DNA of 10,554 nucleotides from Oscillospiraceae bacterium (GTDB lineage Bacteria; Bacillota; Clostridia; Oscillospirales; Ruminococcaceae): the NCBI GenBank assembly GCA_022511485.1, contig JAFLUJ010000349.1, positions 1 through 10,554 on the forward strand, in the 5' to 3' direction. Below are positions 1 through 5,831 of this stretch, piece after piece. Both the position numbers and the translations under genes were made by a program. Every line of letters starts with the position of its first letter. The first letter of the stretch is position 1. Below the pieces are notes generated by a model. That model was not told where the DNA came from. It worked only from the letters and a program-made list of their open reading frames with translations, and searched no databases.

Positions 1-12
1 GAGGGCTGATCT

Positions 13-444
13 ATGGAAAAGTTCAAAAAACAGATCAGGGCAAAAATGATCTTTTATATTGGTTTTGCCGTGCTGATGGGAGTAACATACACAGTGATCT
101 ATTTTATTTTAGACGATAAGCTCACCTTTGCTGCGGGATACAGCTTCGGATTCTGCTTCGGAGTTATTGCGGCAGCGGTTGTATTGGCAATACGGTGCGG
201 TTTGGCTTTTAAAGACCCTGAAAGGCTCAAAAAGCTTTATATTGCAGAGACCGATGAACGCAACAGGCTTATCCGCGAAAAAACAACAAGCGGAAGCTTT
301 ACTCTCAGCGCACTTATTTTTGGCTTTGCAGCATCTGTTGCAGCGTTTTTTTCTGAAACCGTCACCAGTGTTCTTGCCGCTGTGATCCTTGTTATGGCGG
401 CAGTCAAAATGTCCCTCAAATTCTATTATGACAGAAAATACTGA
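13..444 (+). CDS. Small four-helix membrane protein, function unknown
   Basis: The protein has 143 residues. Hydrophobic stretches at about residues 13-32, 37-61, 96-114 and 117-135 suggest two helical hairpins separated by a polar, charged segment (about 64-93). That segment contains YIAETDERNRLIREK; a short DERN-type motif between helix pairs is common in small uncharacterised Firmicutes membrane proteins, many of which sit beside small regulator genes. I cannot assign a named family. The start is supported by GAGGG at positions 1-5, seven bases before the ATG. No terminator is seen before the promoter of the next operon at 466, so read-through into the ABC exporter genes is possible. A TGA at positions 7-9 might end an upstream gene, but too little sequence is visible to tell. 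The existence of the gene is likely; its function is unknown. Confidence 0.8.
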   Translation: MEKFKKQIRAKMIFYIGFAVLMGVTYTVIYFILDDKLTFAAGYSFGFCFGVIAAAVVLAIRCGLAFKDPERLKKLYIAETDERNRLIREKTTSGSFTLSALIFGFAASVAAFFSETVTSVLAAVILVMAAVKMSLKFYYDRKY

Positions 445-465
445 ATTATTGTGCAGTATGACTAA

Positions 466-494
466 TTGACAAAATCTTTATTATATAGTATTAT
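466..494 (+). promoter_or_regulatory. Promoter of the ABC exporter operon
   Basis: A TTGACA box at 466-471 and a TATTAT box at 489-494 are separated by 17 bases, close to the housekeeping sigma consensus. The predicted transcript start is near 501, about 35 bases before the ATPase start codon at 536. No other good promoter is seen before the terminator at 3102-3136, so this probably drives all three exporter genes. Confidence 0.75.
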
Positions 495-516
495 TGTATT
501 AGTTCTATGATACAAT
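493..516 (+). promoter_or_regulatory. Candidate operator overlapping the exporter promoter
   Basis: ATTGTAT at 493-499 and ATACAAT at 510-516 form a perfect 7-base inverted repeat with a 10-base spacer. It overlaps the end of the -10 box and the predicted transcript start, where a bound repressor would block initiation. Small ABC exporters of this type in Firmicutes are often controlled by GntR/YtrA-type regulators, but no such regulator gene is in the window, so the link is inference. An AT-rich repeat of this length could also arise by chance. Confidence 0.4.
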
Positions 517-535
517 TGTGAAAGGAAGTGTATTT

Positions 536-1288
536 ATGGCTGCGGTTCTTGAAGTTCAGGAGCTTTCTAAAAAGTATCCCAAGAAGGATGTTTTTGCTGC
601 CGACAAAGTAAGCTTTACCGTTGAGGAGGGGGAGATCTTCGCTCTTATCGGGCCCAACGGTGCGGGAAAAACCACTACTATCCGTATGATCTCCACGCTT
701 ATCCAGCCCACTGCCGGTGACGCTGTTGTGGCAGGTCACAGCATTGTCAAAGAGCCTGACAAGGTTCGGGAGTGCATAACCTATCTTCCGGACGAAGCTG
801 GAGCATACAAAACTATGACAGGTCAAAATTATCTGGAATTTATGGCGGGACTTTTCGCTAAGGACAAGGACACTCTTGAAAAATACGTTGAGAGGGGAAA
901 GGTCATCTGCGGTCTGGGGGACAGGCTCAACGAAAAGATCGGCGGATATTCCAGAGGTATGATCCGCAAGCTGCTTCTTGCCCGTGCAGTCATGACGGAG
1001 CCTAAGCTTGCTATAATGGACGAGGCTACCTCCGGATTGGACGTTATTAACGCTCTGGAAATACGTAAGATGATAAAAAATCTTGCCAAGGAAAGGAACA
1101 TGGCGTTCCTGCTGTCCTCCCACAATATGCTGGAGATAGAATATGTATCCGACCGTGTGGGGATCATCACCGGCGGTAAGCTTATGGAGGTCGGAAAAAT
1201 CGACGAGATAAAAGAAAAATACGGTGCTGCCAATCTGGAAGAGGTATTTGAAAAAGTTGTAAAGGGCGGTATGCTTGAAAATAAATAA
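536..1288 (+). CDS. ABC exporter ATP-binding subunit (NatA-like)
   Basis: The protein has 250 residues, one nucleotide-binding domain of normal length. It hydrolyses ATP on the cytoplasmic side to drive an ABC-2 type exporter. Visible motifs are Walker A GPNGAGKT (39-46), signature YSRGM (138-142, Arg at the second position instead of the usual Gly), Walker B and D-loop LAIMDEATSGLD (158-169, Ala in place of the common DEP proline) and the switch histidine H196 in LLSSH. These variants resemble NatA-type sodium or drug exporters; the substrate cannot be read from the sequence. I chose ATG 536 over the in-frame GTG 518 because AAAGGAAG at 521-528 is a well-placed ribosome binding site and the GTG extension would contain it. 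The permease gene follows after 111 bases, and the last codons, including the stop, form the 5' arm of a hairpin in that gap. Confidence 0.93.
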   Translation: MAAVLEVQELSKKYPKKDVFAADKVSFTVEEGEIFALIGPNGAGKTTTIRMISTLIQPTAGDAVVAGHSIVKEPDKVRECITYLPDEAGAYKTMTGQNYLEFMAGLFAKDKDTLEKYVERGKVICGLGDRLNEKIGGYSRGMIRKLLLARAVMTEPKLAIMDEATSGLDVINALEIRKMIKNLAKERNMAFLLSSHNMLEIEYVSDRVGIITGGKLMEVGKIDEIKEKYGAANLEEVFEKVVKGGMLENK

Positions 1289-1399
1289 ATTTATTTTCAA
1301 GCTGCGAGTTTTGTTTTTCAGACTGCCGTCTGAAATTTGCTTCGCAAACCACAAAACATCGAAAGGAGGAATGCTCCCTGTGGGAGCATGATATAAAAT
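1273..1399 (+). promoter_or_regulatory. Structured RNA leader, copy 1 (before the ABC permease)
   Basis: The parts, in order, are as follows. Hairpin 1 has perfect 14-base arms at 1273-1286 and 1289-1302. A closing stem pairs CGA 1305-1307 with TCG 1359-1361 and GTTTTGT 1308-1314 with ACAAAAC 1351-1357, leaving A1358 bulged. Inside it are hairpin 2 (TTTCAGAC 1316-1323 with GTCTGAAA 1328-1335, loop TGCC) and hairpin 3 (TTTGC 1336-1340 with GCAAA 1344-1348). The Shine-Dalgarno GGAGG lies at 1365-1369. Hairpin 4 pairs ATGCTCCC 1371-1378 with GGGAGCAT 1382-1389. A ten-base AT-rich spacer follows, then ATG 1400. The same architecture with different stem sequences occurs at 3251-3387. It lies inside the operon, so it would act on translation or on messenger stability between the two subunits. 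The RNA family is not recognised. Confidence 0.72.
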
Positions 1400-2770
1400 A
1401 TGCAATTCGGTAATCTTCTCAAAAAAGAGCTTAGGGAGCTTATTACAAAGCAGGCAATAATCAGCATGGTATTTACGATGGTATTGCTTATCGTAATGGG
1501 TCAGATAATGGGAACTGCAATGGAGGAGGGATTTGATACCTCCACGATAACGCTGTGCAATCAGGACGATAGTGAATTTACCTCTGATCTTCTTGAAAAG
1601 ATCAATGCTTCTGAGTCTGTAAAAATAAAATATGTTGAACTGCAAAGCGATGACTATGCCGCTGAGCTTGAAAGGCTGGATATTAAAAATGTAGTCATTA
1701 TTCCGCAGGGCTACGGCGAAAGCATTATAGAAAAGCATGAGCCTGCTTCTGTAAAGTTTGTAAGTACAATGCAGGCTGCGGGTCTTGCGTCTTCAATGAG
1801 CACACTCTCTGCGTCCGACGTTATAAGCTCCATACAAAGCACTTGTACAAATGAAATACTGCTCAAATCCCACGGTCTTACCGATGAGCAGATCGAAATG
1901 GTAAGACATCCTATGCAGACTATTGAATACACAGTCAACAACGGCAGGACAGCGGAGATCTCCGCTTCTGCTCTTACTGCTATTACTATGATGCAGTCTA
2001 TGATAGCTCCTTTTGCGATTTTTTTCCTGCTGCTTATGGCTTCCCAGATGATAATGACGGCTATCTCCACGGAGAAGATAGACAAAACTCTGGAAACTCT
2101 GCTTTCTGCTCCTGTTTCCAGAATGACTGTCCTGAGCGCAAAAATGGTGGCGGCGGTCATTACGGCTCTGCTGAACGCATTGTTTATGATCGTGGGATTC
2201 ATTTTCTACATGACCGGAATGATGGGCAGTGCGGTAAATGAAATATCGACCGGGATGAATATTTCCGGAGCGGAAATGGCTGAAGCAATGGGAAGTGTGA
2301 CAAATCTGGGTCAGGCAATGACTGACCTGGGACTGTCTCTTACACCTGTAAGCTATGTGCTTTTTGCGGTACAGCTTTTCTTCACTGTAGCAATAGGACT
2401 TGCCATTTCCCTTATTCTGGGAGCTATGGCAACGGACGTAAAATCCGTCCAGACTCTGATAATGCCTGTCATGATCGCGGTAATGATACCGTTCTTCATT
2501 ACGATGTTTATGGACGTAAATTCAATGTCCATGCCATTTAAAATAATCGTTTACGCCATTCCTTTTACACACACATATACAGCCTTGACAAATCTGATGA
2601 ATGGTGATATGATTATATATTGGGCGGGGCTTGCGTATCAGATAGTCTTCTTTGCGGTTTGTATGTTCCTGGCTGTGAAGATGTTCACCACAGACAAGCT
2701 GTTTACGATGTCATTTTCCGGAGACGGGGGAAAGAAAAAATCCGGGAAGAAGCTCTCCGCCGAAAATTGA
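1400..2770 (+). CDS. ABC-2 type exporter permease (NatB-like)
   Basis: The protein has 456 residues and should be the membrane channel partner of the ATPase encoded just upstream. The first helix at about 19-38 is followed by a large polar, probably extracytoplasmic domain (about 40-195), then a bundle of roughly five helices from about 200 to 430 and a Lys-rich cytoplasmic tail. The segment at about 222-240, TEKIDKTLETLLSAPVS, is the typical ABC-2 coupling region (family pattern EKxxGTLExLLxxPVS). Size and layout match the NatB/ABC2_membrane_3 group that exports sodium, peptides or drugs; the substrate is unknown. The start has no ordinary ribosome binding site directly upstream: GGAGG lies 30 bases away, across a stable hairpin. 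The next gene begins 18 bases after the stop. Confidence 0.9.
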   Translation: MQFGNLLKKELRELITKQAIISMVFTMVLLIVMGQIMGTAMEEGFDTSTITLCNQDDSEFTSDLLEKINASESVKIKYVELQSDDYAAELERLDIKNVVIIPQGYGESIIEKHEPASVKFVSTMQAAGLASSMSTLSASDVISSIQSTCTNEILLKSHGLTDEQIEMVRHPMQTIEYTVNNGRTAEISASALTAITMMQSMIAPFAIFFLLLMASQMIMTAISTEKIDKTLETLLSAPVSRMTVLSAKMVAAVITALLNALFMIVGFIFYMTGMMGSAVNEISTGMNISGAEMAEAMGSVTNLGQAMTDLGLSLTPVSYVLFAVQLFFTVAIGLAISLILGAMATDVKSVQTLIMPVMIAVMIPFFITMFMDVNSMSMPFKIIVYAIPFTHTYTALTNLMNGDMIIYWAGLAYQIVFFAVCMFLAVKMFTTDKLFTMSFSGDGGKKKSGKKLSAEN

Positions 2771-2788
2771 TCTAATGGAGTTTTAGAG

Positions 2789-3085
2789 ATGAGCGATAAG
2801 CGCAAACCTTTATATATTCCTAAGGAGCGGCGTTCGGTGCTTCTCAGGGTATGCAGCTGGCTGTTTACTGCCGGTACTTGTCTTATGTGGATATTCAAGG
2901 ACAAGTTTGAGATCCAGCGGGGAGACCTGCTTATCATGTCCGGAATTGCTGTTCTTCTGGTAACGCTGTCTATGAATTCAAAGCAGTCGGAAAGACGTCT
3001 CAGAATTGATGATGAGACCCTCCGGAAGATACAGGAGGAGATCGGCAAGGACAACTATAACAACAATGATATTTACTACAAGTAA
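2789..3085 (+). CDS. Small two-helix membrane protein in the ABC exporter operon
   Basis: The protein has 98 residues. A basic N-terminus is followed by hydrophobic segments at about 17-36 and 46-64, then a charged, probably helical cytoplasmic tail rich in Glu, Lys and Arg (about 65-90) and an Asn/Tyr-rich end. No known family is recognised. The start ATG follows GGAG at a spacing of eight bases. The gene begins 18 bases after the permease stop and is followed within 20 bases by a strong terminator, so it is the last gene of the exporter operon. An accessory role for the exporter is the simplest inference, but nothing in the sequence shows it directly. Confidence 0.78.
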   Translation: MSDKRKPLYIPKERRSVLLRVCSWLFTAGTCLMWIFKDKFEIQRGDLLIMSGIAVLLVTLSMNSKQSERRLRIDDETLRKIQEEIGKDNYNNNDIYYK

Positions 3086-3096
3086 TTTACTGCAAG

Positions 3097-3142
3097 CAAA
3101 AGGGGTCAGAGGAAGGCTCAGTCTTTCTCTGACCCCGTTTTG
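3097..3142 (+). terminator. Rho-independent terminator of the ABC exporter operon
   Basis: GGGGTCAGAG (3102-3111) pairs with CTCTGACCCC (3127-3136), and the stem extends inward by four further pairs to a seven-base loop (3116-3122). CAAAA before the stem and GTTTTG after it provide the flanking A and T tracts, so the structure could act in both directions. It lies 11 bases after the stop of the 98-residue gene and separates the exporter operon from the rsmD promoter. Confidence 0.88.
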
Positions 3143-3185
3143 GCGCTATTCAGCGAATATTTACATTTAAATTTTCAAATTTATG

Positions 3186-3214
3186 TTTACAAGACGGACA
3201 AAATGTGATATAAT
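3186..3214 (+). promoter_or_regulatory. Promoter of the rsmD-coaD operon
   Basis: TTTACA (3186-3191) and a perfect TATAAT (3209-3214) are separated by 17 bases, in a strongly AT-rich stretch. The predicted transcript start is near 3221, so the transcript would have an unusually long leader of about 165 bases before the rsmD ATG at 3388. Almost all of that leader is the structured element at 3251-3387. Confidence 0.82.
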
Positions 3215-3250
3215 ACAATGATGATAAAAAAATAACTGTAAGGGTGCTTA

Positions 3251-3387
3251 AGTTTGAAAAATCTTCGATTTTTCAAACTGCGAGTTTTGTTTTCCTCACT
3301 GTCGTTCGGAATTTTGCTAATGCAAAACCACAAAACGTCGAAAAGAAAGGAGGACACATTTTCCCTGATGGGAAAATGGTCATATAT
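3251..3387 (+). promoter_or_regulatory. Structured RNA leader, copy 2 (before rsmD)
   Basis: The order of parts is the same as at 1273-1399. Hairpin 1 pairs AGTTTGAAAAAT 3251-3262 with ATTTTTCAAACT 3268-3279. The closing stem pairs CGA 3281-3283 with TCG 3338-3340 and GTTTTGT 3284-3290 with ACAAAAC 3330-3336, leaving G3337 bulged. Hairpin 2 is weaker here: TTCC 3292-3295 with GGAA 3308-3311, plus AC/GT around loop TGTC. Hairpin 3 is TTTTGC 3312-3317 with GCAAAA 3322-3327. The Shine-Dalgarno GGAGG is at 3349-3353. Hairpin 4 pairs CATTTTCCC 3357-3365 with GGGAAAATG 3370-3378, and nine bases later comes ATG 3388. CTGCGAGTTTTGTTTT and most of CCACAAAACRTCGAAA are shared with copy 1. TCCTC 3293-3297 could instead pair with GAGGA 3350-3354 and mask the ribosome site, which hints at a switch but is unproven. 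Confidence 0.72.
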
Positions 3388-3936
3388 ATGCGTGTTATAA
3401 CCGGTACTGCAAGGGGCAGGCGGCTCAAAGCTCCCGAGGGACGGGATGTTCGTCCTACCACTGACAAGGTAAAAGAGGCTGTTTTTTCGATAATTCAGTT
3501 TGATATAGAAGGCTCTGCTGTGCTGGATCTTTTTTCTGGTTCGGGGCAGATGGGTGTGGAGGCTCTTTCACGGGGGGCAAAGTCCTGTGTTTTCGTGGAC
3601 AGCAGCCATACTTCCATCGGGATCACAAAGGAAAATGTGGCGGCGGCTGGTTTCCGCAATCAGGCTACTGTCATTACTGCGGACAGCATAAGCTATCTGA
3701 GAATGTGCAGAAGCAAATTCGACATAGCTTTTCTTGATCCTCCCTATGAAAAAGGTCTTATTGAACAGTCTATGCCGCTTCTGTGCGGACTTATGTCCGA
3801 AAGAGGTATAGTTCTCTGTGAGCATGAAAAGGGTCTTGCTCTGCCTGAAAGCTTCGGCAGTCTGGTGCTTCACCGCACTTATAAATACGGCAAGGTTGAA
3901 GTAACGGTGTACAGGATCCCTGACAATGAAGGGTAA
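3388..3936 (+). CDS. rsmD: 16S rRNA (guanine(966)-N(2))-methyltransferase RsmD
   Basis: The protein has 182 residues, normal for RsmD, which uses S-adenosylmethionine to methylate G966 of 16S rRNA during small-subunit assembly in the cytoplasm. It begins MRVITGTARGRRL, the typical family start, and has PTTDKVKEAVFS (23-34), the cofactor-binding loop DLFSGSGQMG (47-56), the acidic residue of the next strand in VFVDSS (68-73) and the catalytic DPPY (117-120). I chose ATG 3388 because it fits the family start. In-frame ATG 3376 lies in the 3' arm of hairpin 4, and longer extensions run through the structured leader. The pairing rsmD-coaD is widespread in Firmicutes. coaD starts 84 bases downstream, so the two are probably cotranscribed. 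Confidence 0.95.
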   Translation: MRVITGTARGRRLKAPEGRDVRPTTDKVKEAVFSIIQFDIEGSAVLDLFSGSGQMGVEALSRGAKSCVFVDSSHTSIGITKENVAAAGFRNQATVITADSISYLRMCRSKFDIAFLDPPYEKGLIEQSMPLLCGLMSERGIVLCEHEKGLALPESFGSLVLHRTYKYGKVEVTVYRIPDNEG

Positions 3937-3983
3937 GTCCGGCGGGATAATGTATGTTCTGCGCGGTGAATGAATATCTGAAA

Positions 3984-4020
3984 GGAGATGTGCCGCTGTC
4001 CGGCGGCTGAACATATATTG
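3984..4020 (+). promoter_or_regulatory. Shine-Dalgarno/hairpin/start arrangement before coaD
   Basis: AAAGGAGA ends 32 bases before the coaD ATG at 4021. Between them GCCGC (3992-3996) pairs with GCGGC (4003-4007), and ATGT (3988-3991) can extend the stem with ACAT (4011-4014) across a three-base bulge. The remaining spacer is AT-rich (ATATTG). This resembles the last part of the two structured leaders, but the upstream multi-hairpin core is absent. The in-frame ATG at 3988 overlaps the Shine-Dalgarno sequence and cannot be served by it. Confidence 0.5.
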
Positions 4021-4527
4021 ATGGAAAAAAGAATTGCTGTTTATCCGGGAAGCTTTGACCCGATCACTTACGGTCACAGGGACATTATCCAAAGGGCGTC
4101 AAAGCTATTTGACAAGGTCATTGTTCTGGTGTCGGTAAATGCGATAAAGGATCCCAGCTTTACTGCTGTGGAGCGTATAAAAATGATCGAAAAGGTCGTT
4201 TCGGAAGGTATTGAAGATGTTGTTATAGATATGTGGGACGGGCTTCTGGTGGACTATATCCGTCAGGTGGGCGCGTGTGCCATAATCAAGGGCTTGCGTG
4301 CTGTTTCCGACTTTGAGTATGAGTTTCAGCAGGCTCTCGCCAACAAGATACTTTATGACGGGGCGGAAACGGTTTTCCTTACTACAAGCTCTGAAAATAT
4401 GTATCTTTCCTCCAGTGTTGTGAAGCAGATCGCTTCCTTCGGCGGTGATATAAGTCATTTCGTTCCCCACTGTATTCTTGACGATATTAAAATACGGCTC
4501 ACTAAAAATCCACCTGTGCTCAGATAA
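4021..4527 (+). CDS. coaD: Phosphopantetheine adenylyltransferase CoaD
   Basis: The protein has 168 residues, normal for CoaD, which transfers AMP from ATP to 4'-phosphopantetheine to make dephospho-CoA, the next-to-last step of coenzyme A synthesis. It is a soluble cytoplasmic nucleotidyltransferase. Visible features are YPGSFDPITYGHRDII (8-23) with the TxGH-type nucleotide-binding motif, KGLRAVSDFEYE (90-101), which contributes to substrate binding, and SSSVVKQIASFGGDIS (130-145), matching the ISSTxxR-like loop near the C-terminus. The start at 4021 gives the family's usual MEKRIAVYPGSFDP beginning; the extension to ATG 3988 would include the leader hairpin. It follows rsmD by 84 bases and precedes a coiled-coil gene by 24 bases. 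Confidence 0.96.
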   Translation: MEKRIAVYPGSFDPITYGHRDIIQRASKLFDKVIVLVSVNAIKDPSFTAVERIKMIEKVVSEGIEDVVIDMWDGLLVDYIRQVGACAIIKGLRAVSDFEYEFQQALANKILYDGAETVFLTTSSENMYLSSSVVKQIASFGGDISHFVPHCILDDIKIRLTKNPPVLR

Positions 4528-4551
4528 GAGATAAGAAAGGATCGGTAAAAT

Positions 4552-5028
4552 ATGATAATTGATGACATTCTTGATATGATGGACGATCTGCTGGATAATG
4601 CTGCGTCCGTTCCGTTTTCGGTGAAAAAATCCATAATCGACTGCGATCAGATGAGGGATTATATTAACGAGATCCGTCTGAATCTTCCTCAGGAGATCAA
4701 GCAGGCAAAGCTTATCGTAAGGGACAGGCAGTCCATTATCACTGACGCCAACAAGGAAGCGGATACTATTATCCGTCGTGCTGAGGACAGAGCCAAGATA
4801 ATGGTCTCCAATGATGAGATCACCAAGGGCGCTAAGGCTAAGGCGGTAGAGATCACAAATCAGGCACAGGCTAAGGCTAAGGAGATAAAGCTCGCCGCTG
4901 ACAAATACATTGACAACGTTCTTGTTCAGACTGAGGAATGCTTACAGTCCAAGCTCGCAGATGTAAGAAAGACACGTCAGGCGGTAAGGACGCTCCCTGC
5001 TCAGAATCAGCAGGCTAAAAAAATGTAA
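4552..5028 (+). CDS. Coiled-coil protein next to coaD, function unknown
   Basis: The protein has 158 residues, is highly charged and predicted to be almost entirely helical. After an acidic N-terminus (IIDDILDMMDDLLDNA) and a short linker, residues about 45-140 form a long Ala/Lys/Glu/Gln-rich helix, including the repeated pattern AKAVEITNQAQAKAKEIKLAADK. Composition resembles proteins labelled 'vacuolar-type ATPase subunit H' or DivIVA-like, but such matches are often due to coiled-coil composition alone, so no function is assigned. There is no signal peptide or membrane helix. AAAGGA precedes the ATG at normal spacing. The gene lies 24 bases after coaD and is probably the third gene of that operon; I know of similar small helical proteins beside coaD in related Clostridia. 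No convincing terminator follows. Confidence 0.8.
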   Translation: MIIDDILDMMDDLLDNAASVPFSVKKSIIDCDQMRDYINEIRLNLPQEIKQAKLIVRDRQSIITDANKEADTIIRRAEDRAKIMVSNDEITKGAKAKAVEITNQAQAKAKEIKLAADKYIDNVLVQTEECLQSKLADVRKTRQAVRTLPAQNQQAKKM

Positions 5029-5170
5029 ATTATTATGTCGGACGTTTTGTGTGTCTGAGGTTGGCTGATTCTTTTTGTCCCAGATACCATGAGACAGACA
5101 AGTATATCAAAAGAATTTACGCTGGTTGTTCCTATTGGTTCAGTCGGCGTATTTTGTTTTGTGCAAATTA

Positions 5171-5278
5171 ATGCTAATTTCTGAAATGGTGGCAGAGATA
5201 AATCATTTAGAAAAAAATGCAGCCAATGCAACCATTTCAATTAAAAATCTGACTTATATAGTGAAGGGAGGCGAATAG
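5171..5278 (+). other. Possible 35-residue reading frame in the gene-poor stretch 5029-5279
   Basis: The 251 bases before the sigma-factor gene hold no convincing gene or terminator. This short frame encodes 35 residues from ATG 5171, ends in TAG one base before the sigma-factor ATG, and the frame is open upstream back to 5093. It could be a small upstream peptide or a gene remnant; its position right against the sigma start is the only point in favour. Another short frame (from ATG 5089) overlaps it and stops at 5184. Inverted repeats GAAATGGT/ACCATTTC (5183-5190, 5231-5238) and ATTCTTTT/AAAAGAAT (5068-5075, 5109-5116) are present, but neither is followed by a T tract. I see no match to a known protein. 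Confidence 0.2.
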
Positions 5279-5279
5279 A

Positions 5280-5831
5280 ATGGATGACAAGGATATAGTT
5301 GCTATGTATTTTGACCGCGATGAAATGGCAGTAAGCAAGACCATTGAGCAATACGGCGCCATGCTCACACGTTTTGCAGGCAAATTTCTGAAAGACAAGC
5401 GTGATGTGGAGGAATGCGTGAACGATACCTATTCCAAAGCATGGAACAGCATCCCGCCGAACTGTCCTGATAATCTGTTTGCATACCTTGCCAAAATCTG
5501 CCGATGTACTGCACTTAATATAATAGAAAAAGGTTCAGCTCAGAAACGGAGCGTACAATTGGTAGAGCTTACGACGGAATTGGCAGAATGTTTACCTGAC
5601 CAAAGCAGCACATACAGCAATGAGGACAATATCTCGGAATTGGTAAATGAATATCTCAGGACGCTGAATAAGGAAAAGCGCGCAGTCTTTATCGGACGTT
5701 ACTGGTATGGCGAAAGCATTGCTGCTATATCCGAAAAAACGGGATTTTCGGAAAGTAAGGTAAAATCCATGCTTCACAGAATAAGAGGAGACTTCAGGAA
5801 ATACCTGAACGAGAAAGGAGAATCACTATGA
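5280..5831 (+). CDS. Sigma-70 family (ECF-like) RNA polymerase sigma factor
   Basis: The protein has 183 residues, the size of an ECF-type sigma factor that directs RNA polymerase to a specific gene set. Region 2 is at about residues 20-75, with the -10-recognising helix DVEECVNDTYSKAWNSIPP (42-60). Region 4 is at about 126-172, with the helix-turn-helix ESIAAISEKTGFSESKVKSMLHRIRG (145-170) that would bind the -35 box. The linker of about 90-120 is polar. AGGGAGG at 5265-5271 is well placed for ATG 5280. The stop overlaps the start of the next gene by four bases (ATGA), suggesting coupled translation with a membrane protein that probably controls it. The signal and regulon are unknown. Confidence 0.9.
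   Translation: MDDKDIVAMYFDRDEMAVSKTIEQYGAMLTRFAGKFLKDKRDVEECVNDTYSKAWNSIPPNCPDNLFAYLAKICRCTALNIIEKGSAQKRSVQLVELTTELAECLPDQSSTYSNEDNISELVNEYLRTLNKEKRAVFIGRYWYGESIAAISEKTGFSESKVKSMLHRIRGDFRKYLNEKGESL

Noticed and set aside
518..535. GTG start extending the ABC ATPase by six residues
   Set aside because: The extension contains the ribosome binding site AAAGGAAG, which fits the ATG at 536.
491..1738. 415-codon open frame on the minus strand
   Set aside because: It lies opposite the ATPase and permease genes, both of which have clear family motifs, and its translation shows no domain. The frame is open by chance.
3244..3387. GTG start extending RsmD by 48 residues
   Set aside because: The added residues translate the structured leader and its hairpins, while the family start is at 3388.
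1273..3387. Reading the two hairpin leaders as transcription terminators
   Set aside because: None of the hairpins is a GC-rich stem followed by a T run, and each copy ends in a ribosome site and start codon.
5039..5076. Possible terminator after the coiled-coil gene
   Set aside because: The CGGAC/GTCTG stem is only five pairs with one G-T pair, and the T run is about 18 bases too far downstream.
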